A stretch of 64,000 bases of DNA from Kineococcus xinjiangensis (GCF_002934625.1 NZ_PTJD01000001.1:605486-669485), one strand, 5' to 3'. Shown: positions 25,730 through 35,141, counted from the first letter of the stretch. Numbers and translations are program-made. The notes: generated from the sequence alone by a model not told the origin.

Positions 25730-26749
25730 GTGCGCAAGGGCATCAAGGACGTGGCCCGGCTCGCGGGCGTCTCGGTCGGCACCGTCAGCCACGTACTCAA
25801 CCATCCCGAGCTGGTCACCCCCGAGACCGCCCAGCGGGTGCGGGACGCGATGGACGAGCTCGGCTACGTCCGCAACGAACCCGCCCGCCAGCTCGCCCTG
25901 CGCGGGCGCAGCGAGCTGATCGCCATGATCATCCCGGCGATCACGGACGTGTTCTTCCTCGACGTCGTCGACGGCGCCCAGCAGGCCGCCCTCCTCGCCG
26001 GCGCGGAGCTGATGGTCGCCAGCAGCGAGCACGACCTGGAGCGCGAGCAGCGCCAGCTCCAGACGCTGGAGCAGCGCCGGGTGCGCGGCGTCCTCCTCAG
26101 TCCCGCGGTCGACGCCTCCCTCGACGGCGTGCGCGCCCTGCAGCGGCGCGGCACGCCCCTCACCCTCATCGGCCCCGCCTTCGGGCGCCGCGGCTTCTGC
26201 TCGGTGTCCATCGACGAGCGCTCCGGGGGCCGCCAGGTCGGCGAGCACCTCGCCGCCGCCGGGCACCGCCGTGTCGCCTACGCCGGAACCCCGCTTGCCG
26301 TCCACCACGTGCGCGAGCGTTTCGAGGGCCTGGTGGAAGCCGTGCCGGAGGCGCAGGTCACGGCCGTGGACGTCGCCGGCTGGCAGCCCGGGGGCGGGCT
26401 GCCGGCGCTCGCCGAGCTGCTGGCGGCACCGGCGGCGCGGCGCCCCACGGCCGTCTTCTGCGCCAACGACCTCATCGCGCTGGAGGCGCTCGCCGAGTGC
26501 GCGGCGCGGGGCCTGTCCGTCCCCGGTGACGTCGCCGTCGTCGGCTACGACGACATGCCCTTCACCCGCTCCGCCGCGGTGTCGCTGACGACCGTGGCCC
26601 AGCCGCAGGAGGAGATGGGCCGGCGCTCGGTCGAGCTGCTGCTGCGCGAGGACGCCGACGGCGCCACCCACCGGCACCGCTCGGTGCTGCTGCAGCCGCA
26701 GCTCGTGGTGCGCGGCAGCAGCGCGGCGCAGCGGCGGCGCGCAGGCTGA
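25730..26749 (+). CDS. LacI-family transcriptional regulator
   Basis: A 339-residue repressor. The N-terminal helix-turn-helix and hinge (IKDVARLAGVSVGTVSHVLN, about 5-24) precede a periplasmic-binding-like sugar-sensing domain with the typical VVGYDDMPF near 275. It is divergent from the ABC transporter, and two TTGAAACGCTTCA sites lie between them, so it most likely represses the transporter and rhamnosidase B until its sugar is present. The GTG start has GGGAG upstream. Confidence 0.92.
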   Translation: MRKGIKDVARLAGVSVGTVSHVLNHPELVTPETAQRVRDAMDELGYVRNEPARQLALRGRSELIAMIIPAITDVFFLDVVDGAQQAALLAGAELMVASSEHDLEREQRQLQTLEQRRVRGVLLSPAVDASLDGVRALQRRGTPLTLIGPAFGRRGFCSVSIDERSGGRQVGEHLAAAGHRRVAYAGTPLAVHHVRERFEGLVEAVPEAQVTAVDVAGWQPGGGLPALAELLAAPAARRPTAVFCANDLIALEALAECAARGLSVPGDVAVVGYDDMPFTRSAAVSLTTVAQPQEEMGRRSVELLLREDADGATHRHRSVLLQPQLVVRGSSAAQRRRAG

Positions 26750-26785
26750 GGCGCGCGGGGAGGCGCACCGGGAGGCGCCGCCCCG

Positions 26786-28495
26786 TCAGGGCGCGGACGC
26801 CGGCAGCCGCCCGAGGTCGAACGGGGCGCGCAGGCCGAGGACGACGTTGCGGTCCAGCGCGGTCCCGGAGGTGGGCGAGTCGAAGCCCAGCCACGGCACG
26901 TTGCCCGCCAGCTCGCGGTGCAGTCCGGCCAGGTCGGCGGTGGAGTGCAGCTCCCCCTCGGCGGGGACGACGCGCCCCTCGTGGTCGACCATCGTGCACG
27001 CCAGGGCGAGCAGCCCCTCCCCGGCGTCCAGCAGCTCCACCACCCGGGCCTGGCACGGCCAGTCCATGACCGCGCAGGTCGTGACCTCCCAGAAGCCGGA
27101 ACCGGGCCCGGCCGGGCCCGGGTGGGCGCGCACCGCGTTGACATGGGTGTGGCCGTCGAGCCACAGCACCACGTTGGGGAAGCGGTGCAGCAGGGCCACC
27201 AGCTCCGCGGCGGTCACGGCCGCCTCGCCGGTGCCGTCCACCAGGGAGCCCCGGGTGTTCGTCAGCGTGCTCGGCCCGTGGTGCGAGAGGAGCACCACCA
27301 GCCGGTCCTCGTTCGCCGTCTCCACGACGGTGCCGTCCGCGGCCGTGTGGCGGCTGTGGACGGCTGCCAGCTCGGCCGCCAGCCAGCGCGCCTGCGTCGC
27401 GTCCAGGCATCCGTCGGCACCCCCCGCCGACGACGTGGTGTCCAGGGTGATGATCCGCACCGCACCGGCGTCGTGGGAGTAGTAGGCGGTTCCGTCGCGT
27501 CGGTTGCGCGCGGTGAAGCCGTGCCCGTCGGGCCGCTCCCCCGCGCCGAAGTGGGCCTCGACGAACTCGCGCCGCCCGACGGGGCGCCGGTCGGTGTCCG
27601 CGGACACCGCGACGGGCGCGCTCCCCTCGCCGAAGAACTCGTGCCCGGTGGCGGTGAACACCTCCAGCGCGCTGCGGCGGTCCAGTCCCGGCACCAGCCG
27701 GGACGGCTTCACCCCGCCCGTCATGGCGGCGGCCAGCTCGGCGGTGACGACGCCGACGCCCTGGATGAGCGCCTCGTGGTTGCCGAAGCACGCCAGCCAC
27801 GGCACCTCCAGCCCCGGGCAGTCGAAGTCCGCCAGAGCCGCGGTCAGCAGGCCCGGGCGGACCCCGAACCCGTACTGCGTCTGCCACAGGTCACCGCCGG
27901 GGCGGTCGGGACACCAGAAGATGTCGTCGGGCCACGACGGGCCCTGCACGCCCTGGTAGCCGGCCCCGCCGGAGCCGGGACGGACCCGGCCGCCGCTCAT
28001 CAGCGCCATCCAGTTGCGCAGCTCGTTCCACTGCGCGTTGTCGATGGCGTCGCCCGTGGTCACGACGAGGTCGAGGCCGCGGCCGCTCACGGGTGCGCCC
28101 TCCTCCGCGTTCAGCCGGTTCAGGGTGGACACCATCGCGTGCATCGCGCGCGCGGTGAGGGCCTCCTGCGGGCGTTGCACCGGCACCAGCTTCGCGAACA
28201 GGGGATCGCCGAACTCCCGGTTGAAGAACTCGAACCGCGCGGTGGAACCCACGTCCGGCAGTTGCAGGTCCGTCACGTGGGCCACGGTGAGCAGCGGCCT
28301 CGCCGTCGCGCCGTCGGCGGGCAGCCAGCGCCCGGCGCCCGCGCCGAGCAGGTCCTCCCGCCAGCGGTGCGGTTCCCCGTCGAGGACCCCGATGCGGCGG
28401 TAGGGCCGCAGCGCTCCCCGGCGGAGCACGTCGCCGGGTCCGAGGCGCCTCGACAGGGTGGAGATCGACCCGCCGTGGGGGTGGGTGCCGCTCAC
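26786..28495 (-). CDS. Metallophosphoesterase (PPA1498-like family)
   Basis: A 569-residue calcineurin-like phosphoesterase. The five metal-site motifs are visible in order: HVTDLQ, TTGDAIDN, FGNHE, LSHHGP and LDGHTH. No signal peptide is evident, and the large inserts between motifs resemble an actinobacterial family often predicted as cytosolic or Tat-independent. Its GTG overlaps the stop of the ABC ATPase (GTGA), making it the last gene of a five-gene operon. A phosphate ester taken up by that transporter is the natural substrate guess. Confidence 0.85.
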   Translation of the reverse strand: MSGTHPHGGSISTLSRRLGPGDVLRRGALRPYRRIGVLDGEPHRWREDLLGAGAGRWLPADGATARPLLTVAHVTDLQLPDVGSTARFEFFNREFGDPLFAKLVPVQRPQEALTARAMHAMVSTLNRLNAEEGAPVSGRGLDLVVTTGDAIDNAQWNELRNWMALMSGGRVRPGSGGAGYQGVQGPSWPDDIFWCPDRPGGDLWQTQYGFGVRPGLLTAALADFDCPGLEVPWLACFGNHEALIQGVGVVTAELAAAMTGGVKPSRLVPGLDRRSALEVFTATGHEFFGEGSAPVAVSADTDRRPVGRREFVEAHFGAGERPDGHGFTARNRRDGTAYYSHDAGAVRIITLDTTSSAGGADGCLDATQARWLAAELAAVHSRHTAADGTVVETANEDRLVVLLSHHGPSTLTNTRGSLVDGTGEAAVTAAELVALLHRFPNVVLWLDGHTHVNAVRAHPGPAGPGSGFWEVTTCAVMDWPCQARVVELLDAGEGLLALACTMVDHEGRVVPAEGELHSTADLAGLHRELAGNVPWLGFDSPTSGTALDRNVVLGLRAPFDLGRLPASAP

Positions 28496-29580
28496 TCGTG
28501 CGGCCGCACCACGACGACCGGTTCCGGCCGCAGCCCGATCCGGGCACGGGCGCCGGGGGCGAAGCGGCCCGCCTCGGCCGTCGGCAGCTGGGCCAGGACC
28601 GTCCCGACCGGGCCCAGGTCGACCCTGACGCGGCTGACCGCGCCGAGGAAGGAGGTTGCGACCACGGTGCCCACGAGCGGGCCGTCCCCCTCGGCCGGGG
28701 TCAGCCCGACGGACTCCGGCCGCACCACCGCGAGCGCCGCGCCCGGTTCGGCCCGCGGGTCCACGAGCGGCAGCCGGACCCCGAGCACCTCGGCGCTCCC
28801 GTCGGCCACCGTCGCCGGCAGCTTGTTGCTGAGGCCGACGAACTCGGCGACGAAGGGCGTGGCGGGGCGGTGGTAGACGTCCGTGGGGCTGCCCACCTGC
28901 TCCAGGCGCCCGGAGTTCATGACACCGACCCGGTCGGCCACGGCGAGGGCCTCCTCCTGGTCGTGGGTCACGAAGAGCGTCGTGATCCCGACCTCCAGCT
29001 GCACCCGGCGGATCTCGTCGCGCAGCTGGGCGCGGACCTTCGCGTCCAGCGCCGACAGCGGCTCGTCGAGGAGCAGGACGGTGGGCTGGATCGCCAGCGC
29101 CCGGGCCAGCGCCACCCGCTGCTGCTGACCGCCCGACATCTGGTGGGGGTAGCGGTCCGCCTGCGCCGACAGCCCCACCAGCTCCAGCACCTCACCCGCC
29201 CGGCGGTGCCGCTCCCGGGCCGCCTGCCCGCGCAGCCGCAGGCCGAAGGCGACGTTCTCCAGGGACGTCATGTGCGGGAACAGGGAGTACGCCTGGAAGA
29301 CCATGCCCATGTCGCGGCGGCTGGCCGGCAGCCGGGTCACGTCCCGGCCCCCGACCACCACCCTGCCGGAGTCGGCGTCCTCCAGCCCCGCGACCAGCCG
29401 CAGCGCCGTGGTCTTGCCACAGCCGGACGGGCCCAGCAGGGCCACCAGCTCCCCCGGGTGCAGGACGAGGTCCAGTCCGTCCAGTGCGGGGACGGCGCCG
29501 TAGCTGCGCCGCAGCGACTCCAGGCGCACCTCGGCACCGGCACGGGTGCCGGCGGAGGCGGGGGTGGTCGAGGTGGTCAC
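28492..29580 (-). CDS. ABC transporter ATPase (PotA/FbpC type)
   Basis: A 362-residue ATPase with Walker A GPSGCGKTT (49-57), Q-loop FQAYSLFPHMT, signature MSGGQQQR, Walker B LLLDEPLSALD and H-loop VTHDQEEAL, followed by a TOBE-type C-terminal domain. It powers the two permeases upstream. Its GTG overlaps the preceding permease stop (GTGA). Confidence 0.93.
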   Translation of the reverse strand: MTTSTTPASAGTRAGAEVRLESLRRSYGAVPALDGLDLVLHPGELVALLGPSGCGKTTALRLVAGLEDADSGRVVVGGRDVTRLPASRRDMGMVFQAYSLFPHMTSLENVAFGLRLRGQAARERHRRAGEVLELVGLSAQADRYPHQMSGGQQQRVALARALAIQPTVLLLDEPLSALDAKVRAQLRDEIRRVQLEVGITTLFVTHDQEEALAVADRVGVMNSGRLEQVGSPTDVYHRPATPFVAEFVGLSNKLPATVADGSAEVLGVRLPLVDPRAEPGAALAVVRPESVGLTPAEGDGPLVGTVVATSFLGAVSRVRVDLGPVGTVLAQLPTAEAGRFAPGARARIGLRPEPVVVVRPHE

Positions 29581-30455
29581 CGGGTGCTCCTCACGCGACG
29601 GGGGCCTCGTCCGACGAACGAGAGCAGGAACAGCAGCAGGAAGACGGACATGAGGGCGCCGGCGGCCACCGCGACGGCCACCCGCGCCTCGGCCTGCCCG
29701 ATGGCGTTCATGGCCACCTGGACGTTGACGTAGTTGAGCAGCGAGGCGACGGTGAACTCCCCGAGGACGAGCGCGACCGACAGCAGCGCCGCGTTGAGGA
29801 TGGCCGGCCCCAGGTTCGGGGCGATGACGCGCAGCAGCACCGTGGCCCAGCTCGCCCCGAGGCTGCGGGCGGCCTCGCTGAGGGTGCGCACGTCGATCGC
29901 CGACAGCCCGGAGTCCAGCGTGCGGTAGGCGTACGGCAGCACCAGCACGACGTAGGCGAACGTCAGCACCAGCGGCGTGGACTGGTAGGTGCGCGGGGTG
30001 AAGTAGTTGATCCACAGGTAGAGCGGCGCCCAGCCCACCACCAGGACGATCGCCGGGATCGTCAGCGGGAGGAGGCAGAGGAACTCCACCAGCCTGCTCA
30101 GCCGGGGCAGGCGCAGGCGCACCCACACCATGGTGGGGACGAGCAGGAACAGGGCCCCCACGGAGGTGAGGGCCGCGAGCTGCAGCGAGGCCACGATGGC
30201 CTCCGGCAGCCCCGGGTACTGCGGGATCGCCTTCCAGGCCTCCAGGGTGCGTCCGCCTCCCGCGCCGCGCTCCCGGGTGCTGAACTCCACCAGCGCCAGC
30301 AGCGGAATGCCGAAGAAGGCCGCGAAGGCGGCCAGCAGCACGCCGCGCACCATCTTCCGGCGGCGGAGGCGGCGGGCGTGCAGACCGGCCCCGGTCCGCT
30401 CCGGTGCGGTGGCCAGGGAGGTGGCCGCGGGGCCCAGGTGCGGCGGCGCGGTCAC
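29577..30455 (-). CDS. ABC transporter permease 2 (PotC/phosphonate-type)
   Basis: A 292-residue membrane protein with about six segments and the EAA loop EAARSLGASWATVLLRVIAP. The family is shared by spermidine/putrescine, ferric iron and 2-aminoethylphosphonate importers. Its GTG overlaps the stop of permease 1 (GTGA). Confidence 0.9.
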   Translation of the reverse strand: MTAPPHLGPAATSLATAPERTGAGLHARRLRRRKMVRGVLLAAFAAFFGIPLLALVEFSTRERGAGGGRTLEAWKAIPQYPGLPEAIVASLQLAALTSVGALFLLVPTMVWVRLRLPRLSRLVEFLCLLPLTIPAIVLVVGWAPLYLWINYFTPRTYQSTPLVLTFAYVVLVLPYAYRTLDSGLSAIDVRTLSEAARSLGASWATVLLRVIAPNLGPAILNAALLSVALVLGEFTVASLLNYVNVQVAMNAIGQAEARVAVAVAAGALMSVFLLLFLLSFVGRGPRRVRSTR

Positions 30456-31309
30456 CGCAGCCACCTCGCACCGCGGGCCTGCACGCGCGCGTAGAGGTAC
30501 ATCGCCACGGCGACCACCAGCACCATCCCCAGCGCCAGCGCCTTGCCGACGTTCTCCCGCCCGAGGAGCACCTCGCTCGTCAGCGCGGTGCGGATCTGCA
30601 GCGGCACGATGACGCCACCCTGGCTGATGAGCGCCGCGGCCGTCGCGTAGGCCGCGAAGGCGTTGGCGAAGAGCAGCAGCAGCGCGCCGAGGAACGCCGG
30701 GGTGAGCAGCGGCACCGCGACGTGGCGCAAGTACTGCCAGGTGCTCCCCCCGAGCGTCTCCACGGCCTCCCGCCACTGGGGTCGCACCCCGTCCAGGGCG
30801 GGCAGGAAGACCAGGACCATGAGCGGGATCTGGAAGTAGCTGTAGACGAGGACGAGACCGGGCAGGCGGTACAGCCACGGCCCGGCCAGGTCCAGCCCCA
30901 GGTCCTGCAGGAGCAGCGTCAGGAGCCCCTGGGTACCCACGGTCGCGATGAACGCGAACGCCAGCGTGACGCCGCCGAACTGGGCCAGCACACCGCAGAC
31001 CGCGGTGGCGATCCGGCGCAGCGTCCCGTCCGGGTGCCCCGTGGCCACCACCCACGCCAGGACCGCCCCCAGCACCGCCCCGATCACGGCACTGACCGCC
31101 GACAGGGCGATGCTGTTGCCGAAGGCGCTCACGACGTACGGCTCCGCGAGGAACCGCACGTTCGCCAGCGTGGGGCGGTTCTGCGCGTCCGCGAACGACT
31201 GCACCACCACCAGCGAGGTGGGCAGCAGGAGGAACAGCGCGACGTAGCCGAGGAACGGGACGGCCCCGATCCAGGACAGCCGCGAGCCCGTGGCGCGGGA
31301 CGACGTCAC
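30452..31309 (-). CDS. ABC transporter permease 1 (PotB/phosphonate-type)
   Basis: A 285-residue membrane protein with about six segments; its loop reads EAVETLGGSTWQYLRHVAVP. It pairs with permease 2. The GTG overlaps the stop of the binding-protein gene (GTGA), continuing the chain of coupled genes. Confidence 0.9.
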   Translation of the reverse strand: MTSSRATGSRLSWIGAVPFLGYVALFLLLPTSLVVVQSFADAQNRPTLANVRFLAEPYVVSAFGNSIALSAVSAVIGAVLGAVLAWVVATGHPDGTLRRIATAVCGVLAQFGGVTLAFAFIATVGTQGLLTLLLQDLGLDLAGPWLYRLPGLVLVYSYFQIPLMVLVFLPALDGVRPQWREAVETLGGSTWQYLRHVAVPLLTPAFLGALLLLFANAFAAYATAAALISQGGVIVPLQIRTALTSEVLLGRENVGKALALGMVLVVAVAMYLYARVQARGARWLR

Positions 31310-32451
31310 CCGATGGCTCCGGCCCAGTCCTTCGCGAGGACGTCCTTGGCCTGCTGCGCCTGCTCCTCGCTGAGGAACTGCGGCTCGCCGTCGGCCTCGG
31401 GCAGCGCCGCGGCGGCGTCCTCGTCGAGGGTGCCGGCCTCGCGCATCGCCTCCATGCGCACGGGCCGGGCGCCGCCCTCCAGCCACAGGTTCTGGCCCTC
31501 GTCGGAGTAGAGGAACTCCTGCCACAGCCGGGCGGCCGCCGGGTGCGGGGCGTCCTTGTTGATGGCCTGGAAGTAGTAGCCGCCGAGGACGGCGTCGGAG
31601 GGCACGAACACCTTCCACGTCGGCACGTTCTTGGCCGCCGCAGCGGAGAGGTAGTCCCAGTCGAAGACGACCGGCGTCTCACCGCTCTCGACGGTGGCGG
31701 AGGAGGCCTGGACCGGGATGAAGTTGCCGGTGTCCTGCAGGTTCGCGAAGAAGTCGATGCCCGGGCCGATGTCGTCGAGGGAGCCGCCGTTGGCGAGGGA
31801 GGCCATCATCACGCCGTGCAGCGCCGCGTTGGCCTGCGTCGGGTCGCCGTTGAGGGCGACCTTGTTCTTGAACTCCGGCTTCGTCAGGTCGCTCAGGGCG
31901 GTGATCTCCGGGACCTTCGCGGAGTCGTAGCCGATGGACATGTAGCCGCCGTAGTCCTGCACCCACAGACCGTCGGGGTCCTTCTGCGCGTCCGGGATGG
32001 TGTCCCACGTCTGCACCTGGTAGGGGGCGAAGAGGTCGGTGTTGGCGAGGGCCACCGCGGCGCCGAGGTCGAGCACGTCGGGCGCGCGGTCGGTCCCCTT
32101 CAGCTGGTTGACGGCGTTGATCTCGTCCTGGCTGGAGCCGTCGGGCTGCGCGGAGTTGACCTTGATGTCGTACTTCTCGCTGAACGTCTCGATGATCTCG
32201 CCGTAGTTGGCCCAGTCCGGCGGCAGCGCGATGACGTTCAGCTCACCCTCCTCCTGGGCGGCCTTCACGAGGGCGTCGAAGCCGCCGGCCTCCTCCGCGG
32301 AGGTGGCCGTGGCGACCGTGGCGCCCTCCTCGCTCGTCTCGCCTCCGTCCGCGGGCTGCGCCGGCGGCGGGGAGCACGCCGCCACCAGCAGTGCGGCCAG
32401 GGCCGCCACCGCCCCGGTCCGGGCGCGCTTCGTCCTCATCGCTGTGCTCAT
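31306..32451 (-). CDS. ABC substrate-binding lipoprotein (Fe/polyamine/phosphonate-type)
   Basis: A 381-residue solute-binding protein with lipobox LVAAC (Cys26) and a linker rich in Thr, Glu and Ala. The body matches the SBP_bac type-2 fold used for spermidine, 2-aminoethylphosphonate and ferric ions (LPPDWANYGEIIETF, DVLDLGAAVALAN, VVFDWDYL). The ATG has CAGGAGAC upstream. It opens the operon that ends with a metallophosphoesterase; together they suggest import of a phosphorus-containing organic compound, but polyamine or iron cannot be excluded. Confidence 0.88.
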   Translation of the reverse strand: MSTAMRTKRARTGAVAALAALLVAACSPPPAQPADGGETSEEGATVATATSAEEAGGFDALVKAAQEEGELNVIALPPDWANYGEIIETFSEKYDIKVNSAQPDGSSQDEINAVNQLKGTDRAPDVLDLGAAVALANTDLFAPYQVQTWDTIPDAQKDPDGLWVQDYGGYMSIGYDSAKVPEITALSDLTKPEFKNKVALNGDPTQANAALHGVMMASLANGGSLDDIGPGIDFFANLQDTGNFIPVQASSATVESGETPVVFDWDYLSAAAAKNVPTWKVFVPSDAVLGGYYFQAINKDAPHPAAARLWQEFLYSDEGQNLWLEGGARPVRMEAMREAGTLDEDAAAALPEADGEPQFLSEEQAQQAKDVLAKDWAGAIG

Positions 32452-32585
32452 CGGAGTCTCCTGGGGCCGCCTGCGCCGGTGGCTTCCCCACCGGCCTGAT
32501 CGGCCGGATGCTATTCGCCGACGGGCCCTCCTCCGCGCTCCCGGGGGTGTCGGCGCGGCGGACCGCGGGTGTCTCGCGGGCCCCG

Positions 32586-32620
32586 CCCGGCCCACCGCGG
32601 GGCGCCCGCGGTGGGCCGGG
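32586..32620 (-). terminator. Strong terminator after the beta-helix gene
   Basis: A perfect 16-bp stem (32586-32601 with 32605-32620) closes with a 3-nt loop 43 nt past the stop of the beta-helix gene. Confidence 0.8.
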
Positions 32621-32622
32621 GA

Positions 32623-32647
32623 CTCGTCCGGGAGGCGCCCGGACGAG
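32623..32647 (-). terminator. Second hairpin in tandem
   Basis: A 10-bp stem, CTCGTCCGGG with CCCGGACGAG, and a 5-nt loop lie between the beta-helix stop and the stronger hairpin at 32586-32620. Confidence 0.6.
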
Positions 32648-32663
32648 CGTCCGGACCCGGCAC

Positions 32664-34508
32664 CTACCCCCGTTCGACGGAGCCGGCGTCGCAGCTCGCC
32701 CCCACCGGCCGCGGCCGGTCGCGCACGTCGAGGTCCGGGCACGGGTAGAGCGTCGCGTCGGGGCGCGCCCCGACGTCGACGGCGACGCTGCCCGCGAGGA
32801 GCTCGTAGTGCGGGAGGGGCGAGTCCGACCGGAACGGCGCCAGCCCGGGATCCAGCGGAGCGCCCGGCGTCCCGTGGCTGAGGAAGCGGGTGTCGCCCCA
32901 GGAGTAGTCGCCGAGGTCGCAGGTGGCGGACAGGACGCCGACGACGTTGCCGCGGAAGCTCGTGAAGGCGTGCTCCTGCGGGCTGTAGCAGTCGGGAGCG
33001 TGCCGCGCGTCGACCGTCGGCAGCGGATCCGTGTTGCGCGCCAGGACCGAGCTGGCGATGAACGCTGTGCTGCGGTTGTAGACGCCCCCGCCGCCGCGGT
33101 CCTCCACGCCCGCGTGGGGTGAGGTGCCGGCACGGTTGTGCGCGATCGTCGAGAAGCTCACGTGCAGCACGCCCGCGGCGCCTGCATTGGGGCGGTTCTC
33201 CATGCCGCCGCCGTGGGTCTTCGCCTCGTTGCCGGCCACGGTGCTGTTCTCCACCCGCAGCGTGCCGCCGAAGTTGGAGATCCCCCCGCCCCGCACGGCG
33301 ACGTTGTCGACGACGGCGCTGGAGCGCACCACGACGTGACCGCCCAGGTTGGAGATGCCTCCGCCCCGCTGGGTGAAGCCCCCGCCGCGGAAGCTCTCCG
33401 GGTGGCCGGCGGAGTTGCCACGGACGACGCTGCGGGTGAGCGTCAGGTCTCCGCCGCTCTGCAGGTAGATCCCGCCGCCGAAGTTCGCGGAGCCACCGCG
33501 CACCACGCTGTTCGAGAGCTGCAGCAGGGCCGCCTCGACGTGCAGCACGCCGCCGCGGTCGCTGGTGCCGACCCGGCCGTTGGCGAGGTCGACCCCGTCG
33601 ACGTCGACGATCGGCTCGTCCGCGGCCGTGCCGCTCACGCTCAGGACGCGGGAGCGCAGCTCCGCGTCGACCACCGGGCGTTCGTGACCGTGGAGGGCCA
33701 CGTCGTCGGTGATCCGAAGTTCTCCCAGGGTCAGCAGGTAGGGGCCGACACGACCGTCGACGGAGATCGTCTGCCGCCCGGGCAGGGCGTTCGCCTCCTC
33801 CAGGGCGGCACGGAGGGCGCAGCCGGTCCGCTTGACGGGCAGCGGCCGGAAGGGCGGGCGGCCCGGCCGGACGGTGGGGGTGGCCTCCGGGAGCGCACCG
33901 ACCGCATCGAGCGTCGAGAGCCGGGAGGCCGGGGCGTCGGGCCCGGAGTCCGGGGGTGCAGCCTCCGCGGAGGCCGGTGTCCCCGGGCGCGCGGCCCGGC
34001 ACGAGCCGTCACCCGGCCAGGCGTCGCGCCGGTCCGCGGTGCTGCTCACCACGAAGTCGGGCTGGCGCAGGTACAGGTTGCGCACGACCTCCGCTCCGGC
34101 CGCTCCCCCTGCAGCGTCCTGGGCGAAGGGCTGGGCCCCGACGGTGATCCAGCCCGGGGTGCTCAGGGCAGGATGGGGGTGGATGTCTCCGGCCGCGTCG
34201 CCGTTGAGCGCGTACGGGGCGACGTTCTCCGTGCGCACGGCCACGTAGCCCAGCTCGAAGACGACGCTGCCGGTCTCCGAGTCGACCTCGGCCTCCACGC
34301 TGAGCTGCTCCGGCGCGAAGGCCAGGTCGATGGTCTGGTAGTCCTCGAGCTCGACCAGCCGGGTGTCGGTGGTGGCGTCGACAAGCCAGAGGTGGAGGAT
34401 CTCGGGACCCTCCGCTGCCAGCGCCGAGGGCCCGCTCAGGACCCACATCGGCGCGGTGATCGCGCAAGCCGCCACCGTCGTGGCGGCTCGAACTCGCTGT
34501 GTCCTCAT
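32664..34508 (-). CDS. Secreted right-handed beta-helix protein (choice-of-anchor Q type)
   Basis: A 614-residue exported protein. A signal peptide (MRTQRVRAAT, hydrophobic core, ALA near 31) is followed by a non-repetitive region (33-170) of unknown fold. A parallel beta-helix follows, in which units such as SVVRGGSANFGGGIY, SVVRGNSAG and STVAGNEAKTHGGG recur. The C-terminus (VDVGARPD, CPDLDVRDRPRP, CDAGSVE) matches the choice-of-anchor Q segment of bacterial surface proteins. No catalytic residues of pectate lyases could be recognised, so binding or structural roles are as likely as enzymatic ones. Its ATG overlaps the stop of the DUF488 gene. Confidence 0.8.
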   Translation of the reverse strand: MRTQRVRAATTVAACAITAPMWVLSGPSALAAEGPEILHLWLVDATTDTRLVELEDYQTIDLAFAPEQLSVEAEVDSETGSVVFELGYVAVRTENVAPYALNGDAAGDIHPHPALSTPGWITVGAQPFAQDAAGGAAGAEVVRNLYLRQPDFVVSSTADRRDAWPGDGSCRAARPGTPASAEAAPPDSGPDAPASRLSTLDAVGALPEATPTVRPGRPPFRPLPVKRTGCALRAALEEANALPGRQTISVDGRVGPYLLTLGELRITDDVALHGHERPVVDAELRSRVLSVSGTAADEPIVDVDGVDLANGRVGTSDRGGVLHVEAALLQLSNSVVRGGSANFGGGIYLQSGGDLTLTRSVVRGNSAGHPESFRGGGFTQRGGGISNLGGHVVVRSSAVVDNVAVRGGGISNFGGTLRVENSTVAGNEAKTHGGGMENRPNAGAAGVLHVSFSTIAHNRAGTSPHAGVEDRGGGGVYNRSTAFIASSVLARNTDPLPTVDARHAPDCYSPQEHAFTSFRGNVVGVLSATCDLGDYSWGDTRFLSHGTPGAPLDPGLAPFRSDSPLPHYELLAGSVAVDVGARPDATLYPCPDLDVRDRPRPVGASCDAGSVERG

Positions 34509-35074
34509 GCCGGACCAGCGTCCCCCTGTGCGCGCCCCGGCACAAGGAGTCCGGGCAGATCCCGACGCCCCCGCAGGGACGGCCCGGCCGGACCGGGGCG
34601 GAGGTCCGCGACCGACAGGCCGTGCCCGGCGCGCAGGCGCTCGGCGACGAGCGAGCGGTGGCACGCCTCCGGGTCGCGCTCGACGCAGAACAGGGCGAGC
34701 GTCGAGTGGCCGGCGAGCTCCAGCACGAGCCCGTCGAGGTCGAAGCGGTCGAGGACCTCCCGCTCGTAGCGCTCGGCATACTCGGGTGCGAGCGCGACGC
34801 GGTTGCGCTTGCCCACGCCCAGGCGGTCGTCCTCGCGGTACTGCAACCGGCGCAGCTCGGTCGTCGGCGCCAGGCCCCTCACGTGCCGGTAGCCGATGCC
34901 CGCCGAGGCGAGTGCGCGCTGCAGCCGCGCCGAGTTCGCCCAGCAGTGGTCGGGGCCCCGGACGCCGCGGCGCTGGCGGAGGTCGAGCAGCAGCTCCACG
35001 CCCCGGCCGGTGAGCTCCTCCAGGAACGCTCCGGCCGTGGAGCCGTAGACGCCGACCGTCACCGCGCTCAGCAC
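34505..35074 (-). CDS. DUF488 family protein
   Basis: A 189-residue protein. The DUF488 features are present: LLLDLRQRRGVRGPDHCWAN near the start and ALFCVERDPEACHRSLVAERL near 140-160, the conserved Cys-x-x-x-x-x-x-CHR site. The biochemical role of the family is unknown. The GTG at 35074 is chosen over a TTG two codons upstream; neither has a clear ribosome binding site. It overlaps the beta-helix gene by 4 nt. Confidence 0.85.
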   Translation of the reverse strand: MLSAVTVGVYGSTAGAFLEELTGRGVELLLDLRQRRGVRGPDHCWANSARLQRALASAGIGYRHVRGLAPTTELRRLQYREDDRLGVGKRNRVALAPEYAERYEREVLDRFDLDGLVLELAGHSTLALFCVERDPEACHRSLVAERLRAGHGLSVADLRPGPAGPSLRGRRDLPGLLVPGRAQGDAGPA

Positions 35075-35088
35075 GGGCAACCCCCCGC

Positions 35089-35134
35089 CCGTCCCCTCCG
35101 GCGGGCCGACCGGACGCCCCGCCGGAGGGGACGG
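35089..35134 (-). terminator. Terminator after the RidA gene
   Basis: A perfect 15-bp stem (35089-35103 with 35120-35134) lies 7 nt after the RidA stop and before the DUF488 gene. Confidence 0.8.
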
Positions 35135-35141
35135 GGCCGGC

